Assembly: GCF_902706285.1 (NCBI RefSeq)
Contig: NZ_CACSKD010000020.1
Coordinates: forward strand, 25,577-89,576
Source: Rhizobium sp. 18055
Lineage (GTDB): Bacteria > Pseudomonadota > Alphaproteobacteria > Rhizobiales > Rhizobiaceae
Length of the DNA stretch: 64,000 bases
Reading direction: 5' to 3'
The notes beneath the pieces are model-generated. The model saw only the letters and a list, made by a program, of their open reading frames with translations. It searched no databases and was not told where the DNA came from. A program made the translations under genes and the position numbers. Shown in pieces: positions 1-8,063 of this stretch; the stretch's first letter is position 1, and the number at the start of each line of letters is the position of its first letter.

Positions 1-1238
1 ACTGCGGGCCGATCGGCCGTTAGCCAGTAGTCGGTAATTCCCCAATCGGCCCCTCCGTAGAGACCAGTGACGATTAAGTCCGCGCCGAGTTCTGCAGTCA
101 GCTTTGTTTCAACTTCGCTGGCAAGTGCTCGGGACGGAACGATATATAAACCTAGCGGAGCATGCTCGTGCCCTTCGACAAGCAAAAGCTCTTTGACCAA
201 AGCCAGGTTCGCGACGAGCGTCTTTCCAGATCCTGTCGGTGTACATAGCGCAAAGCTGTCGCGTTCGATGAGGCGTTCAAGCCCCTGGACTTGAGACGGC
301 CACAGGATCCCTCGCCCGCGGGCGAATTGCTCCCGAGCAAACCTCCACATGCGAGGCTGTTGTGCGGGAAGGCGTTCTGAAAGGCGTGCGACCTTCACAT
401 GAATGCTGTCGGTGCTGAACCGTTTGGCCGTCGCTTCCATCAGCGTCAGCAATATCCAGAGTTCATCGCTCGAAAATCGCGAAACCGTGCCGATTAGCCC
501 GCTGAGTTTGCTGACTGCGAGCGTGACCCGTTCACTTTTGCCTCGCCGTATCGCGTCAGCAAATAGCCCGATTGCTCGCACGGTTTCTGCAACGATATAT
601 TCGCCCATGCGACTGCCTGAACTACGTGCAGCGCCGTGGTCTTGACGAGGGTCGCCACCGGCTTCGTCAGCAGGTCGATCAGTCTCGTGGTCAGCGACAA
701 CCTCCTGCAACAAAGGTGCAGAGCCATCGCGGCCGGTCAGGTGGGGGTGATTGAACCAGAACCGGGCGACAGACAACAAAACCACTTCAAAGTCGGCGGC
801 GAGGAACGCGGCATAGATCGCCGCGGCATCTCCACCAAACTCACCCCTTCGAAGCAAGCTGGTCGCCATCGCGGGTAGTCCGGCCATCTGATAAGCGGCC
901 GCAGACAGAAGCGCGACTGGCACATCGCGAGTGACGGGGTCTGACGACCTTGAGAGCCACTCAAGCAGCTCGCCAGCGCGCCGGTAACACCCGCCCGCGT
1001 CGGGCGACGACGGTCCCTCAATTTCCGCAAATATTCCAGCCGCATGCAACAGACGGCGAGCATCCGCGAACTGTTCGTGCGACTCCTGTGCGCCCCAACC
1101 GATCGTTGGAACCTGCCAGGAATTCTGAAGGCTGCGGACGAACAATCGCGCTTGGGTCGACGTCAGTTCGTTTTCCGCCGCGCGATTGAGCCTGACAGTC
1201 GCGGCAAGCGCGCGACGTTGTTCATCCAGTCTTGCCAT
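1..1238 (-). CDS. DEAD/DEAH-box helicase, HamB/AbpB-like (partial, 3' end outside window)
   Basis: An open frame of 412 codons runs off the left edge, so only the N-terminal part is present. The start is the ATG at 1238, which overlaps the TAA of the upstream gene by one base (TAATG), suggesting translational coupling. About 300 residues of helical N-terminal sequence, including an AAAYQMAGLPAMA stretch near residue 120, precede the helicase core. The core has WPSQVQGLE (Q-motif-like), the Walker A motif CTPTGSGKT, and IVPSRALASEVE (motif Ia). A long N-terminal extension ahead of an SF2 core, paired with a nuclease gene, is the arrangement of Hachiman and AbpAB defence systems. The family call is inference, because motifs II-VI lie outside the window. 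A generic plasmid-borne SF2 helicase is the alternative. Confidence 0.75.
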   Translation of the reverse strand, partial: MARLDEQRRALAATVRLNRAAENELTSTQARLFVRSLQNSWQVPTIGWGAQESHEQFADARRLLHAAGIFAEIEGPSSPDAGGCYRRAGELLEWLSRSSDPVTRDVPVALLSAAAYQMAGLPAMATSLLRRGEFGGDAAAIYAAFLAADFEVVLLSVARFWFNHPHLTGRDGSAPLLQEVVADHETDRPADEAGGDPRQDHGAARSSGSRMGEYIVAETVRAIGLFADAIRRGKSERVTLAVSKLSGLIGTVSRFSSDELWILLTLMEATAKRFSTDSIHVKVARLSERLPAQQPRMWRFAREQFARGRGILWPSQVQGLERLIERDSFALCTPTGSGKTLVANLALVKELLLVEGHEHAPLGLYIVPSRALASEVETKLTAELGADLIVTGLYGGADWGITDYWLTADRPA

Positions 1239-2365
1239 TATTCGGGGTTCCAAAGACCGTCATACAGGCGATCGATCAGCTCGACGCCGTTTGCGATCAC
1301 CAGCTCGACGATTTGAAGGGAGCGACCTGCGGTGTATTCGGGCGGTGGTGCGTTGATCGGTAGGTATGCCTGGCCAACAGCACGCCTAGCGGCTTTGTTA
1401 CCAGCGATGAAGATATAATCAGTTCGCGCAAGAGGCGCCGCGCCGAGGAGAAGTGCTCGATCGAGCGATACGATTGCCTCGGCATATTCTTCGCGTGCCT
1501 TCTCACAGAGGAGCTTGTTTATCTGCTCCAAGCCCTGTGGCGCTGCGAGACCCGTATTCATCTCGTTCCAGATGCCGTCACCTTTGCGAACGCCAGCCGC
1601 TGCGGGTCCATCCCATTCACCAAGCATCAACTCGTCCATGACGGCGGGTGTCAACGACGCCCGCCACTTTGCCTCGCCGGCTATAAAGCGAACGACCTCT
1701 CTGGTGGCCGGATCAATGCCAAGCCCGATGAAGTCGTTTCCGTGTCTTCCAGATACTTCGCGGACCCGCGCCGGGTCTCGCGCAAGAGCAAAAATGTAGG
1801 CCTCGACCTCCACGTGATATCGAAACAAGAAAATTGGTATCGACCAGTGATGGCGGCCGACGAACTGGTAGTCCTGAACAAGCATCCCCGCCATGACCTC
1901 TCCAAATAAGCCTTTCTTTGCCGTTGGAGGAAGACAGTTCGGGTAACGAGCATTCCCTCCAGGTCCGTCTGCGTCCGGATGAAGGTCGATTCGAGCTGCA
2001 TGGTGAAACACGTCGCGCGCATCGAGATGTGCAGATTCAAAGTAAGGTCGTAGCGACGACACCAATGCCTCGTCGATCGGGGTCTGTTGTTCGAAAAGGA
2101 TATGACCGTAGTTGTTGTTCACCCTGGCCGCGCCCGCCAGCCACCGGTTCAAAGCCTCCGTTGGAGGATTGCAATTATGCATCATTCCTGAAAAATTACC
2201 TCCCGGTTGGGCATCCCATCTGTCCAACGCGCCGCCATAGTGATCATACAACTTATTGTATTCATGGCCCGAAATAGTCAAACTTTGTTTTACGAGCGCT
2301 TTCGCGAGTTGAGCCGCGCCCCACGCCCGAAACCTCCCCCTCGCCGTCATCTCGTGCAAGCCCAT
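1238..2365 (-). CDS. PD-(D/E)xK nuclease-like protein, HamA/AbpA (DUF1837)-like
   Basis: A 375-residue soluble protein with no signal peptide. The layout suggests a restriction-endonuclease-like core: KKGLFGEVMAG around residue 151 (GE at 155-156), then GNDFIGLGI with D211, then RFIAGEAKW with E231-x-K233, i.e. E...D...ExK. DUF1837 proteins (HamA, AbpA) have this order and are encoded just upstream of an SF2 helicase, as here. The gene is coupled to the helicase by a TAATG overlap. ATG at 2365 is used; ATG at 2350 is also possible, as neither has a strong Shine-Dalgarno. The nuclease assignment rests on motif spacing rather than on strong overall recognition. Confidence 0.6.
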   Translation of the reverse strand: MGLHEMTARGRFRAWGAAQLAKALVKQSLTISGHEYNKLYDHYGGALDRWDAQPGGNFSGMMHNCNPPTEALNRWLAGAARVNNNYGHILFEQQTPIDEALVSSLRPYFESAHLDARDVFHHAARIDLHPDADGPGGNARYPNCLPPTAKKGLFGEVMAGMLVQDYQFVGRHHWSIPIFLFRYHVEVEAYIFALARDPARVREVSGRHGNDFIGLGIDPATREVVRFIAGEAKWRASLTPAVMDELMLGEWDGPAAAGVRKGDGIWNEMNTGLAAPQGLEQINKLLCEKAREEYAEAIVSLDRALLLGAAPLARTDYIFIAGNKAARRAVGQAYLPINAPPPEYTAGRSLQIVELVIANGVELIDRLYDGLWNPE

Positions 2366-2781
2366 TTCCCCAACGCACCGCCGCCTGTGGCGGAACGTCG
2401 ATCGCCTTGGCGACCACCCAAGTCTTATCCGCTGCTACAGATTGTGATAGAACACCGTCGAAGCACATTTGCACGCCAAACCGGCACTGCCCTCGAATCT
2501 GCCCCTTTTACCGCAGCACCGCAGCAGGGTCTGGATGTGCAATTTCTTCAGATCCTATCACATTGATATATGTTGTAAAAAAAACATTATACGGAAGCAA
2601 TTTTGCCATTTGATTCCGCAAGCGGTGGTGATTGATGGCCGCGTCTCTAATCATCGATAAGTATGGCTTATCGGAAGTGATTGATTTCGAGCCACAAATC
2701 AGCGAAAAGGGGCTAGCCCCTAGCTCTGCTACGGGCTGCAAAGCGGCTGTTTCGGCCATTTTCATTCTGGAGATCCGCGCC
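2366..2781. other. Divergent intergenic region
   Basis: This stretch separates the leftward nuclease/helicase pair from the rightward recombinase. It includes an AT-rich patch at about 2560-2605 that could hold promoter elements. No convincing gene or RNA was found. An upstream in-frame ATG at 2632 would extend the recombinase by 50 residues, but that extension has no recognisable domain. Confidence 0.5.
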
Positions 2782-3915
2782 ATGCCAAAATCCGCCGTCG
2801 ACCTGCGCGCTGAACAACTCGACACCATCGCCGCCGTGCTGCCGCTCGATCGCCGCGACGAACTGGCTGAACTCCTCACCGACCAGGATGTCGAGACGCT
2901 GCGCCATCTGGTCAACGCCGGGATGGGCGACAATACCCTTCGGGCACTCACATCTGATCTGGCTTATCTGCAAGCCTGGTCGATGGCCGCCACCGGTAGT
3001 CCCCTGCCCTGGCCGGCGCCCGAAGCGCTGCTATTGAAATTCGTCGCCCATCATCTTTGGGACGAGACCAGGCGGATGACCGATCCGGATCATGGCATGC
3101 CGGCGACCGTCCATAGTGCGCTGCGCCTCGCCGGCCATCTGAGAACCGCTGGGCCGCACGCGCCCGACACGGTGCGCCGGCGGCTTGCCAGTTGGTCGAC
3201 GCTGACCCAGTGGCGCGGCCTCGTCGGTACGTTTTCCTCCCCTGCCCTCAAGTCGGCCATCCGGCTGGCCGTGCGTGCCGTCCCCCGGACCCGTCGCCGC
3301 AAGAGCGCAAAGGCGGTGACCGGTGACGTGTTGGCGAAGCTGCTGGCGACGTGCGAAACCGCCGGCCTACGCGATTTGCGCGACCGCGCCGTACTGATGG
3401 TCGGGTTCGCATCCGGCGGTCGTCGCCGCAGCGAGATCGCCAGTCTGCGGGTCGAGCAACTCGCGGCCGAAGAGCCGGTGTCTGGTGCCGACGGCAGCCC
3501 TCTTCCCTCCCTCTCGATTCATCTCGGTCGGACGAAAACATCCGGCGACGGTCACGACGAGGTCGTCTATCTCACCGGCCGCCCCGTCGATGCCCTGAAT
3601 GCCTGGCTGCAGGCAGCCAAGATCGACAAGGGCAGCATTTTTCGGGCCATCGATCGCTGGGGCAACGTTTCCCGTCGCACGCTCGATCCGAAGTCGGTGA
3701 ATGACATCGTGAAGTACCGGGCGGCGCTGGCTGGCTTGGAGGCTGGGGAGTTTTCGGCGCACGGGCTGCGGTCCGGCTATCTGACGGAGGCAGCCAACCG
3801 CGGGATTCCCCTGCCCGAAGCCATGGAGCAGTCACGGCATCGTTCGGTTCAGCAGGCGTCGAGCTATTACAACGATGCGACGAGACGAAGTGGGCGAGCC
3901 GCCCGAATGCTTTAG
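2782..3915 (+). CDS. Site-specific tyrosine recombinase/integrase
   Basis: About 377 residues. It cuts and rejoins DNA through a phosphotyrosine. The N-terminal half is a helical core-binding domain. The catalytic domain shows GGRRRSEIASL (first Arg, near 215), a Lys in GRTKTSG, AHGLRSG (H327-x-x-R330), HRS (His near 353) and SYYND (nucleophile Tyr 362/363) near the C-terminus, so the active site looks complete. ATG 2782 is preferred because GGAG sits nine bases upstream; an in-frame ATG at 2632 exists. It lies next to the defence-like pair, which fits a mobile module, but no attachment-site repeats were identified. Phage-type integrase and plasmid resolvase roles cannot be separated from sequence. 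Confidence 0.88.
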   Translation: MPKSAVDLRAEQLDTIAAVLPLDRRDELAELLTDQDVETLRHLVNAGMGDNTLRALTSDLAYLQAWSMAATGSPLPWPAPEALLLKFVAHHLWDETRRMTDPDHGMPATVHSALRLAGHLRTAGPHAPDTVRRRLASWSTLTQWRGLVGTFSSPALKSAIRLAVRAVPRTRRRKSAKAVTGDVLAKLLATCETAGLRDLRDRAVLMVGFASGGRRRSEIASLRVEQLAAEEPVSGADGSPLPSLSIHLGRTKTSGDGHDEVVYLTGRPVDALNAWLQAAKIDKGSIFRAIDRWGNVSRRTLDPKSVNDIVKYRAALAGLEAGEFSAHGLRSGYLTEAANRGIPLPEAMEQSRHRSVQQASSYYNDATRRSGRAARML

Positions 3916-3985
3916 CCGTCGTCAACATATTGCGCGGCCGCCGTGATAGATACGCGAACACGGTGTTCCCCTATAGCACATTGCA

Positions 3986-4930
3986 ATGGAGCGCAGAGCG
4001 TGTAATAGCCAAAACATGCACCTGCCCCCCGCCGCCATCATTCCCAGTTCCTATACAGTCGAGACGCTTATCGAGAAGCCCGCTTTCCGGGATGGCTTGG
4101 CGTCGGCCGCGCGCGGGCTTCTTGACACTCATCGGATGTTGCCCCGGGAAGTCCACTACGTCGCGGACTTGCAACGTTGGATGCTCAGTCAGGTAACCAT
4201 TGCGATGCATTTCGAGCACCTGCAGGATCCAAGCTCTCCTCCGATATCGCCTGGAAATCTTGTTCGGGCTGTGGCCGGCACGGGGATCGCAAGCCGAAAC
4301 ACCGTTCACAACTTTCTCATGGAAATGCGGAAATACGGTTTCGTCATTCCCTTGCAGAGATCTGATCGGCGACAGCACGCCGTTCAGGCAACGCAGATGA
4401 GCGAACAACTCATCCGACGATATTTCGACATTCATCTTCTGGCGCTTGATGTCATCGATGGCGGGGCCAGATACGCGCTGTCATGTAAAAATCCAGAGCT
4501 GCTGCCAGATGCACAGCCGCGCTTCGTACGAGCGCTCATAAGCCGCCATGATTGGCACAAGCCACCGCAAAGCATCGCGAAATTCGTCAGTTCCGATTCT
4601 GGTAGCAGCGTCTTGCACGACCTAGTCGAGAGTGTTGCCCCCCTAGCCGAAAGCGATACAGCACCGATTTGGATCGGCAACGTGTCGCCGAAAGCACTCT
4701 CAGGCCGATATCGCATTTCCAGAACACACACGTCGCGGCTTCTTGCCTCTGCACGAGATTCACATTTCATCGGCTGGCCCAACAAAAGCAATCGTGGCGC
4801 CTGTTGGATTTCACCTCAGCTCGTTCGTGACTATCGTCATTGGCAAGCAATCAAGCTCGCCTCTGTGTCAAAGGCATTTGAGGATGCGTGTTTGATACGC
4901 GGCGTCAGCGGCATTCCGCGGACCGACTAG
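3986..4930 (+). CDS. Putative winged-helix DNA-binding protein
   Basis: 314 residues, not recognised as a named family. No signal peptide or membrane segment. Residues about 90-135 (AGTGIASRNTVHNFLMEMRKYGFVIP, split by my reading into recognition helix and wing) resemble a winged-helix DNA-binding fold. A second similar piece occurs near 235-265 (SGRYRISRTHTSRLL then GWPNKSN), hinting at two helix-turn-helix units. The start could be ATG 3986 or ATG 4016; neither has a clear Shine-Dalgarno. It follows the recombinase by 70 bases on the same strand. A regulator is the best guess from the fold; the target is unknown. Confidence 0.6.
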   Translation: MERRACNSQNMHLPPAAIIPSSYTVETLIEKPAFRDGLASAARGLLDTHRMLPREVHYVADLQRWMLSQVTIAMHFEHLQDPSSPPISPGNLVRAVAGTGIASRNTVHNFLMEMRKYGFVIPLQRSDRRQHAVQATQMSEQLIRRYFDIHLLALDVIDGGARYALSCKNPELLPDAQPRFVRALISRHDWHKPPQSIAKFVSSDSGSSVLHDLVESVAPLAESDTAPIWIGNVSPKALSGRYRISRTHTSRLLASARDSHFIGWPNKSNRGACWISPQLVRDYRHWQAIKLASVSKAFEDACLIRGVSGIPRTD

Positions 4931-4938
4931 AAAAGTGT

Positions 4939-4967
4939 AACGGGAAGCTCCAGGAAGGCTCCCCGTT
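4939..4967. terminator. Hairpin between convergent genes
   Basis: The arms AACGGGAAGC (4939-4948) and GGCTCCCCGTT (4957-4967) pair with one mismatch around an eight-base loop. It sits in the 43-base gap between the convergent genes ending at 4930 and 4974. There is no clean T-run on either strand, so termination is inferred mainly from position. Confidence 0.4.
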
Positions 4968-4973
4968 CGAAAC

Positions 4974-5306
4974 TCATTCCTCGATCGTGTATTCGCCAAG
5001 CTCGCAAAGATCTTGCGTGTCTGTCGTGGTGTCGAGATCGTCTCCCTGAAACTCGAAACGCATGTCATATTTGCAAACTGACCGGCCGTCGGAGATCGTA
5101 ATTTTCATCGTCTCGCCCGGTCCTAAAGCTTGACGACCAAAGATGTCGTCTTCCCACTTGTCAACGCCAACGGGCGAAGCATAGAAGTTGTTCAGCACAG
5201 AGTTCGTGCCGTTCTTTAGAGTGAAGACGAGATCGTCTGCTTTGGCGGCGGTGGTTACGCAGAAAGCGGCGAATGAAACTGCGAGAACTAACTTAATATT
5301 TTTCAT
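4974..5306 (-). CDS. Small exported protein of unknown function
   Basis: 110 residues with a Sec signal peptide (MKNIKLVLAVSFAAFCVTTAAKA, cleavage after AKA). The mature part of about 87 residues has two cysteines (SVCKYD and DLCELG) that could form a periplasmic disulfide, and an acidic C-terminus. Phrases such as FTLKNGTNSVLNNFYASP and LGPGETMKITI suggest a small beta-sandwich. It resembles the short periplasmic hypothetical proteins scattered through rhizobial genomes. The segment between this gene and the IS left end (5307-5423) is AT-rich and probably holds its promoter. Confidence 0.7.
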   Translation of the reverse strand: MKNIKLVLAVSFAAFCVTTAAKADDLVFTLKNGTNSVLNNFYASPVGVDKWEDDIFGRQALGPGETMKITISDGRSVCKYDMRFEFQGDDLDTTTDTQDLCELGEYTIEE

Positions 5307-5477
5307 CTATTTCAACCTGTTAATGGATTCGTCTTGAAGCTTCCCGGCAGGTTTTATACGAGCGTAAAACCAAATTGAAGTATGCTACGGTCCCATATTT
5401 GGGTCTATTTTTATAGGATCCGAGGGTGGCGTCGCCTTAACCGAGCACAGCACGCGATCGTTGCTTCGGCGTGAATT

Positions 5478-5922
5478 TCACGCGTTGATCGACAAGGTGA
5501 TCCCGCGCCAGGTGGTGCTGGCATGGGTGCGGAGTTGGCGATGATCGGCGGCGGTCAGGTGTTTTCGATGAAGATGGAAAAGATTGGCAATCTGGCCGTG
5601 GGCTGAGACGAAACGCTGGCATTGCCGCGCCGACTTGAACCGCATCATGCGTCGCTCTCGTCGTCGCACGGGAAGGTGAGAATTCTCGACGCAGTTGTTG
5701 AGGCCCTTTGTGCGAACGGTGCTCGATACCCGGCATGAGCTGTCGCTTTGCGGCGGAGTAAGAGCGCAGCTTGTCTGTTACCATCACGCGTGGCGTGACG
5801 CCTTGGCTCTTCAGCAGTTTGCGCATCAACCGAAGAGCAGCTCCCTTATTTCTGCGACTTTGTAGCAGAGCATCGAGAACGTAGCCGTTGGCATCGACGG
5901 CCCGCCACAGCCAGTATTTTGT
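5478..5922 (-). pseudogene. IS6-family transposase, C-terminal part (frameshifted)
   Basis: Reading leftward, the sequence resumes with YWLWRAVDANGYVLDALLQS, continues LMRKLLKSQGVTPRVMVTDK and ends TWRGITLSINA. These are the second and third catalytic blocks of the DDE domain of IS6 transposases. A frameshift after IEHRSHKG breaks the frame, and the C-terminus is read in the next frame. The piece between ...NFADK and YWLW, which carries the first catalytic Asp, is missing or displaced by the IS110 insertion. Confidence 0.8.
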
Positions 5923-7317
5923 GGACGGCCCCCTCCTTGCAAGAATTCTTTGATAATTTGATCGGATCGCTTGCGTTCATATGTCCGGCCTGTTGGTGCG
6001 CTCACACATGAACGCTGGCCAAGATGGGTTCCGCGACGTGGGTTCCAAACACTTGTTCGGCCTCGTTGGGCCATTGGCATCTGCGGAGTGGACCACGTCT
6101 TGGATCGATCGATCACACCATCTACTCGTTTCCTGCAAGTTCACGCATCAGCTCAGCACGGTAGCGTCTGTATCCGGCTCACCGTGACCGACTGATCTCT
6201 TTACGCCGCGCAGGCCACAGCCGGTCGCGCAGCATTGCCCTTATAAGCTTCGCCGGTCACCATCATTTTCCAGGCGATCCTTGCAATCTTATTGGCCAAC
6301 GCGACAGCCGCGAGTTTTGGCGGCTTGCGCTTGAGCAATTCTACAAGCCATGATGAAGCGTTCCTGCCTCGTCACGCTCTCACCTGTCGAAGCGATGAGG
6401 TTGCGCCCACAACCAGCGTCTTACGCAATGCTTCATCGCCGGCTCTCGTAATAACACCGAGCCTGACTTTGCCCGCAGTCGAATGATCCTTGGGTGTCAG
6501 GCCCATCCAGGCGGCAAACTGCCTTCCTGATGTGAACTGTTCCGGTGCTGGCGCTTTCATCACCAGCAAGACAGCGCCGATCGGCCCAACACCAGGGATC
6601 TTTGCAAGACGGCGACAGCATTCATTGTCGCGATACCAAGCCATCAGCTTAGCCTCCACCTCTTTCAGGCGCTCACCCAACTGCGCAAATTCCTCAGCGA
6701 GTGATGCGAACAGATCACGCGCCAAAGCCGGGATATTGTCATCAATCACCATGCGTTCCAGAAGGAGCGGAATATGAGACATGCCCTTGGCCGCGGCCAG
6801 CCCGAACTCAGCTGCATAGCCACGAATCGTATTGGCAAGCTGCGTCTGTGCGGCGACAGCGCGCTCACGCAGGCCCACCAGCATCAGCGCGGCTTGCTGA
6901 TCCGCACTCTTCACCGGAACGAACCGCATGGTCGGGCGGCTCATCGCCTCGCATAGCGCTTCGGCTGTCGGCCGCATCATTCTTGCCGCGCTTGACGTAG
7001 GGCTTCACCAGTTGTGGCGCGATCAACTTTACCTCATGTCCGGACCCCGTCAGCAACCGCGCCCAGTGATGCGAAGCGGCACAGGCTTCGATCGCAATCA
7101 CGGTCGGTGGGCATTTCGCAAAGAAATCCACCATCTCCTTGCGGCGCATCTTCTTGCGCAGGATCGGTTGCTCGGCGGCGTTCACACCATGCAATTGAAA
7201 GACATGCTTTGACGTATCCATGCCAATACGGATAATCTGATCCACGGACGGCCCCTTCCTTTGAGATCGTTAACAGCTCACTCTGGCACATTTCGATGCC
7301 GTTCGGGGGCCGTCCAT
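5923..7317 (-). mobile_element. IS110-family element (degenerate) inserted in the IS6 transposase gene
   Basis: About 1.4 kb lies between the two halves of the IS6 transposase; the boundaries are approximate. The transposase begins at 7245 (MDQIIRIGMDTSKHVFQLHG, the DEDD Asp block of IS110). It shifts frame near KRGKNDAAD, continues in 6980-6372 (IRGYAAEFG, LAKIPGVGPIGAVLLV, FAAWMGLTP), and shifts again near LVVGATS. The C-terminal KIARIAWKMMVTGEAYKG sequence is read in a third frame. With at least two frameshifts it is a dead copy. The 5923-6200 stretch looks like non-coding terminal sequence. Confidence 0.75.
6200..7245 (-). pseudogene. IS110-family transposase, frameshifted
   Basis: The pieces in order are: N-terminal RuvC-like DEDD domain in 7245 to about 6965; central and C-terminal transposase_20-like domain with the helix-hairpin-helix phrase IPGVGPIGA in 6980 to about 6372; and a terminal block (VALANKIARIAWKMM) in a third frame to about 6200. 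Each junction falls at a family-conserved position, so these are frameshifts in one gene rather than separate genes. Confidence 0.75.
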
Positions 7318-7558
7318 CCCAACACTTGTCAGCAAAATTGCCACGGGACCGCCGACGAAGTTGATGGGCGAACTTCAGGCCAAACTTCCTCGCCCATTCT
7401 GCGACGGTCTGAAACGACACGTCGATCCCACGCTCGGCAAGCAGGTCTTCAACGTCGCGCAGGCTCAGCGGAAATCGATAATAGAGCCACACCGCATGCG
7501 CGATGATCTCTGCGGGAAATCGGTGGCGTTTGTATCGGGCGGTCGCATCCTCAGTCAT
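7305..7558 (-). pseudogene. IS6-family transposase, N-terminal part
   Basis: Starts at ATG 7558 with MTEDATARYKRHRFPAEIIA and continues WLYYRFPLSLRDVEDLLAERGI and VSFQTVAEWARKFG, the helix-turn-helix N-terminus of IS6 transposases. After HQLRRRSRGNFADKCW the reading enters IS110 sequence. The matching C-terminal part lies at 5478-5922. Confidence 0.85.
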
Positions 7559-7913
7559 GCCGATAGACTATTGCCTTGATCCGCATCAGCCGGTTAAGGC
7601 GACGCCTCCCAAGGCACCATGCAAAACCCAACTCGTAGTAAAAGCCGAATGAAGCGATGAGATCGTCAAATTCGTCTTGATCGCCGCCATAGTTCAAAAT
7701 CGTGTGCAGCGGGCTGCCGTCGATTAGCAAGATGAGAAGGGCGTCATTCAGGAAAGGCTCCTGGCGGACCGCCCAATTTGAAATCTCGCAAAACGAGGCG
7801 TCGCCAACCAGGCCTTCCTTGATCATATACTCCTCGACCGCCTCGCGCATGCGCCCGAGGTTTTCAAGCATCTCAGGTGTGGGGGCGGGGTGCTCGAACG
7901 TAAATTCCTCCAT
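7551..7913 (-). pseudogene. Unknown protein with 3' end replaced by the IS6 element
   Basis: The frame encodes 120 residues from ATG 7913. Only the first 101 or so are native, because the IS6 right end begins at 7610; the last residues (GRRRLNRLMRIKAIVYRHD) are read from the IS. The native part is acidic, with ENLGRMREAVEEYM and GDQDEFDDLIASFGF, and has no signal peptide or recognised domain. Its lost 3' portion is not visible beyond the left IS end, which agrees with rearrangement after insertion. It lies directly downstream of repC and the distal parS site. Confidence 0.6.
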
Positions 7914-7986
7914 TCTCGTTCTCCGTTTCCTAATCGCTTCGATGCCGCCTCCGCTCTCAAGCGAGCCTAAAGAGGGGAGATCGAAA

Positions 7987-8002
7987 GTTTCCGGCTGGCA
8001 AC
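7987..8002. promoter_or_regulatory. parS-like site downstream of repC
   Basis: GTTTCCGGCTGGCAAC matches the repABC centromere pattern GTTnnnnGCnnnnAAC. It is identical over 16 bases to the site between repA and repB. RepB (ParB) is expected to bind it for plasmid partition. Confidence 0.8.
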
Positions 8003-8063
8003 TACTCTTATTTACCTATATATTTCCGTAGGTTAGATGTAGTTTTGGCCAGTTTCCGCGGGC

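Larger units (their letters stand above)
5424..7610 (-). mobile_element. IS6-family insertion sequence, interrupted by an IS110-family element
   Basis: The ends are matching inverted repeats: 5424-5443 (GGGTGGCGTCGCCTTAACCG) and the complement of 7591-7610 (GGGAGGCGTCGCCTTAACCG), 19 of 20 identical, of the type seen in rhizobial IS6-family elements. The outer 8-bp flanks (5416-5423 and 7611-7618) do not match, so there is no target duplication. This suggests an old insertion or later rearrangement between copies. The transposase reading frame is split and frameshifted, so the element is presumably unable to move on its own. Confidence 0.85.

Noticed and set aside
737..1063. 108-codon minus-strand frame
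   Set aside because: It is a shadow of the helicase frame, which is continuously open from 1238 to the window edge and carries Walker A.
5416..7618. Possible 8-bp target duplication around the IS6 element
   Set aside because: The flanks read GGATCCGA and AAGGCACC and do not match.
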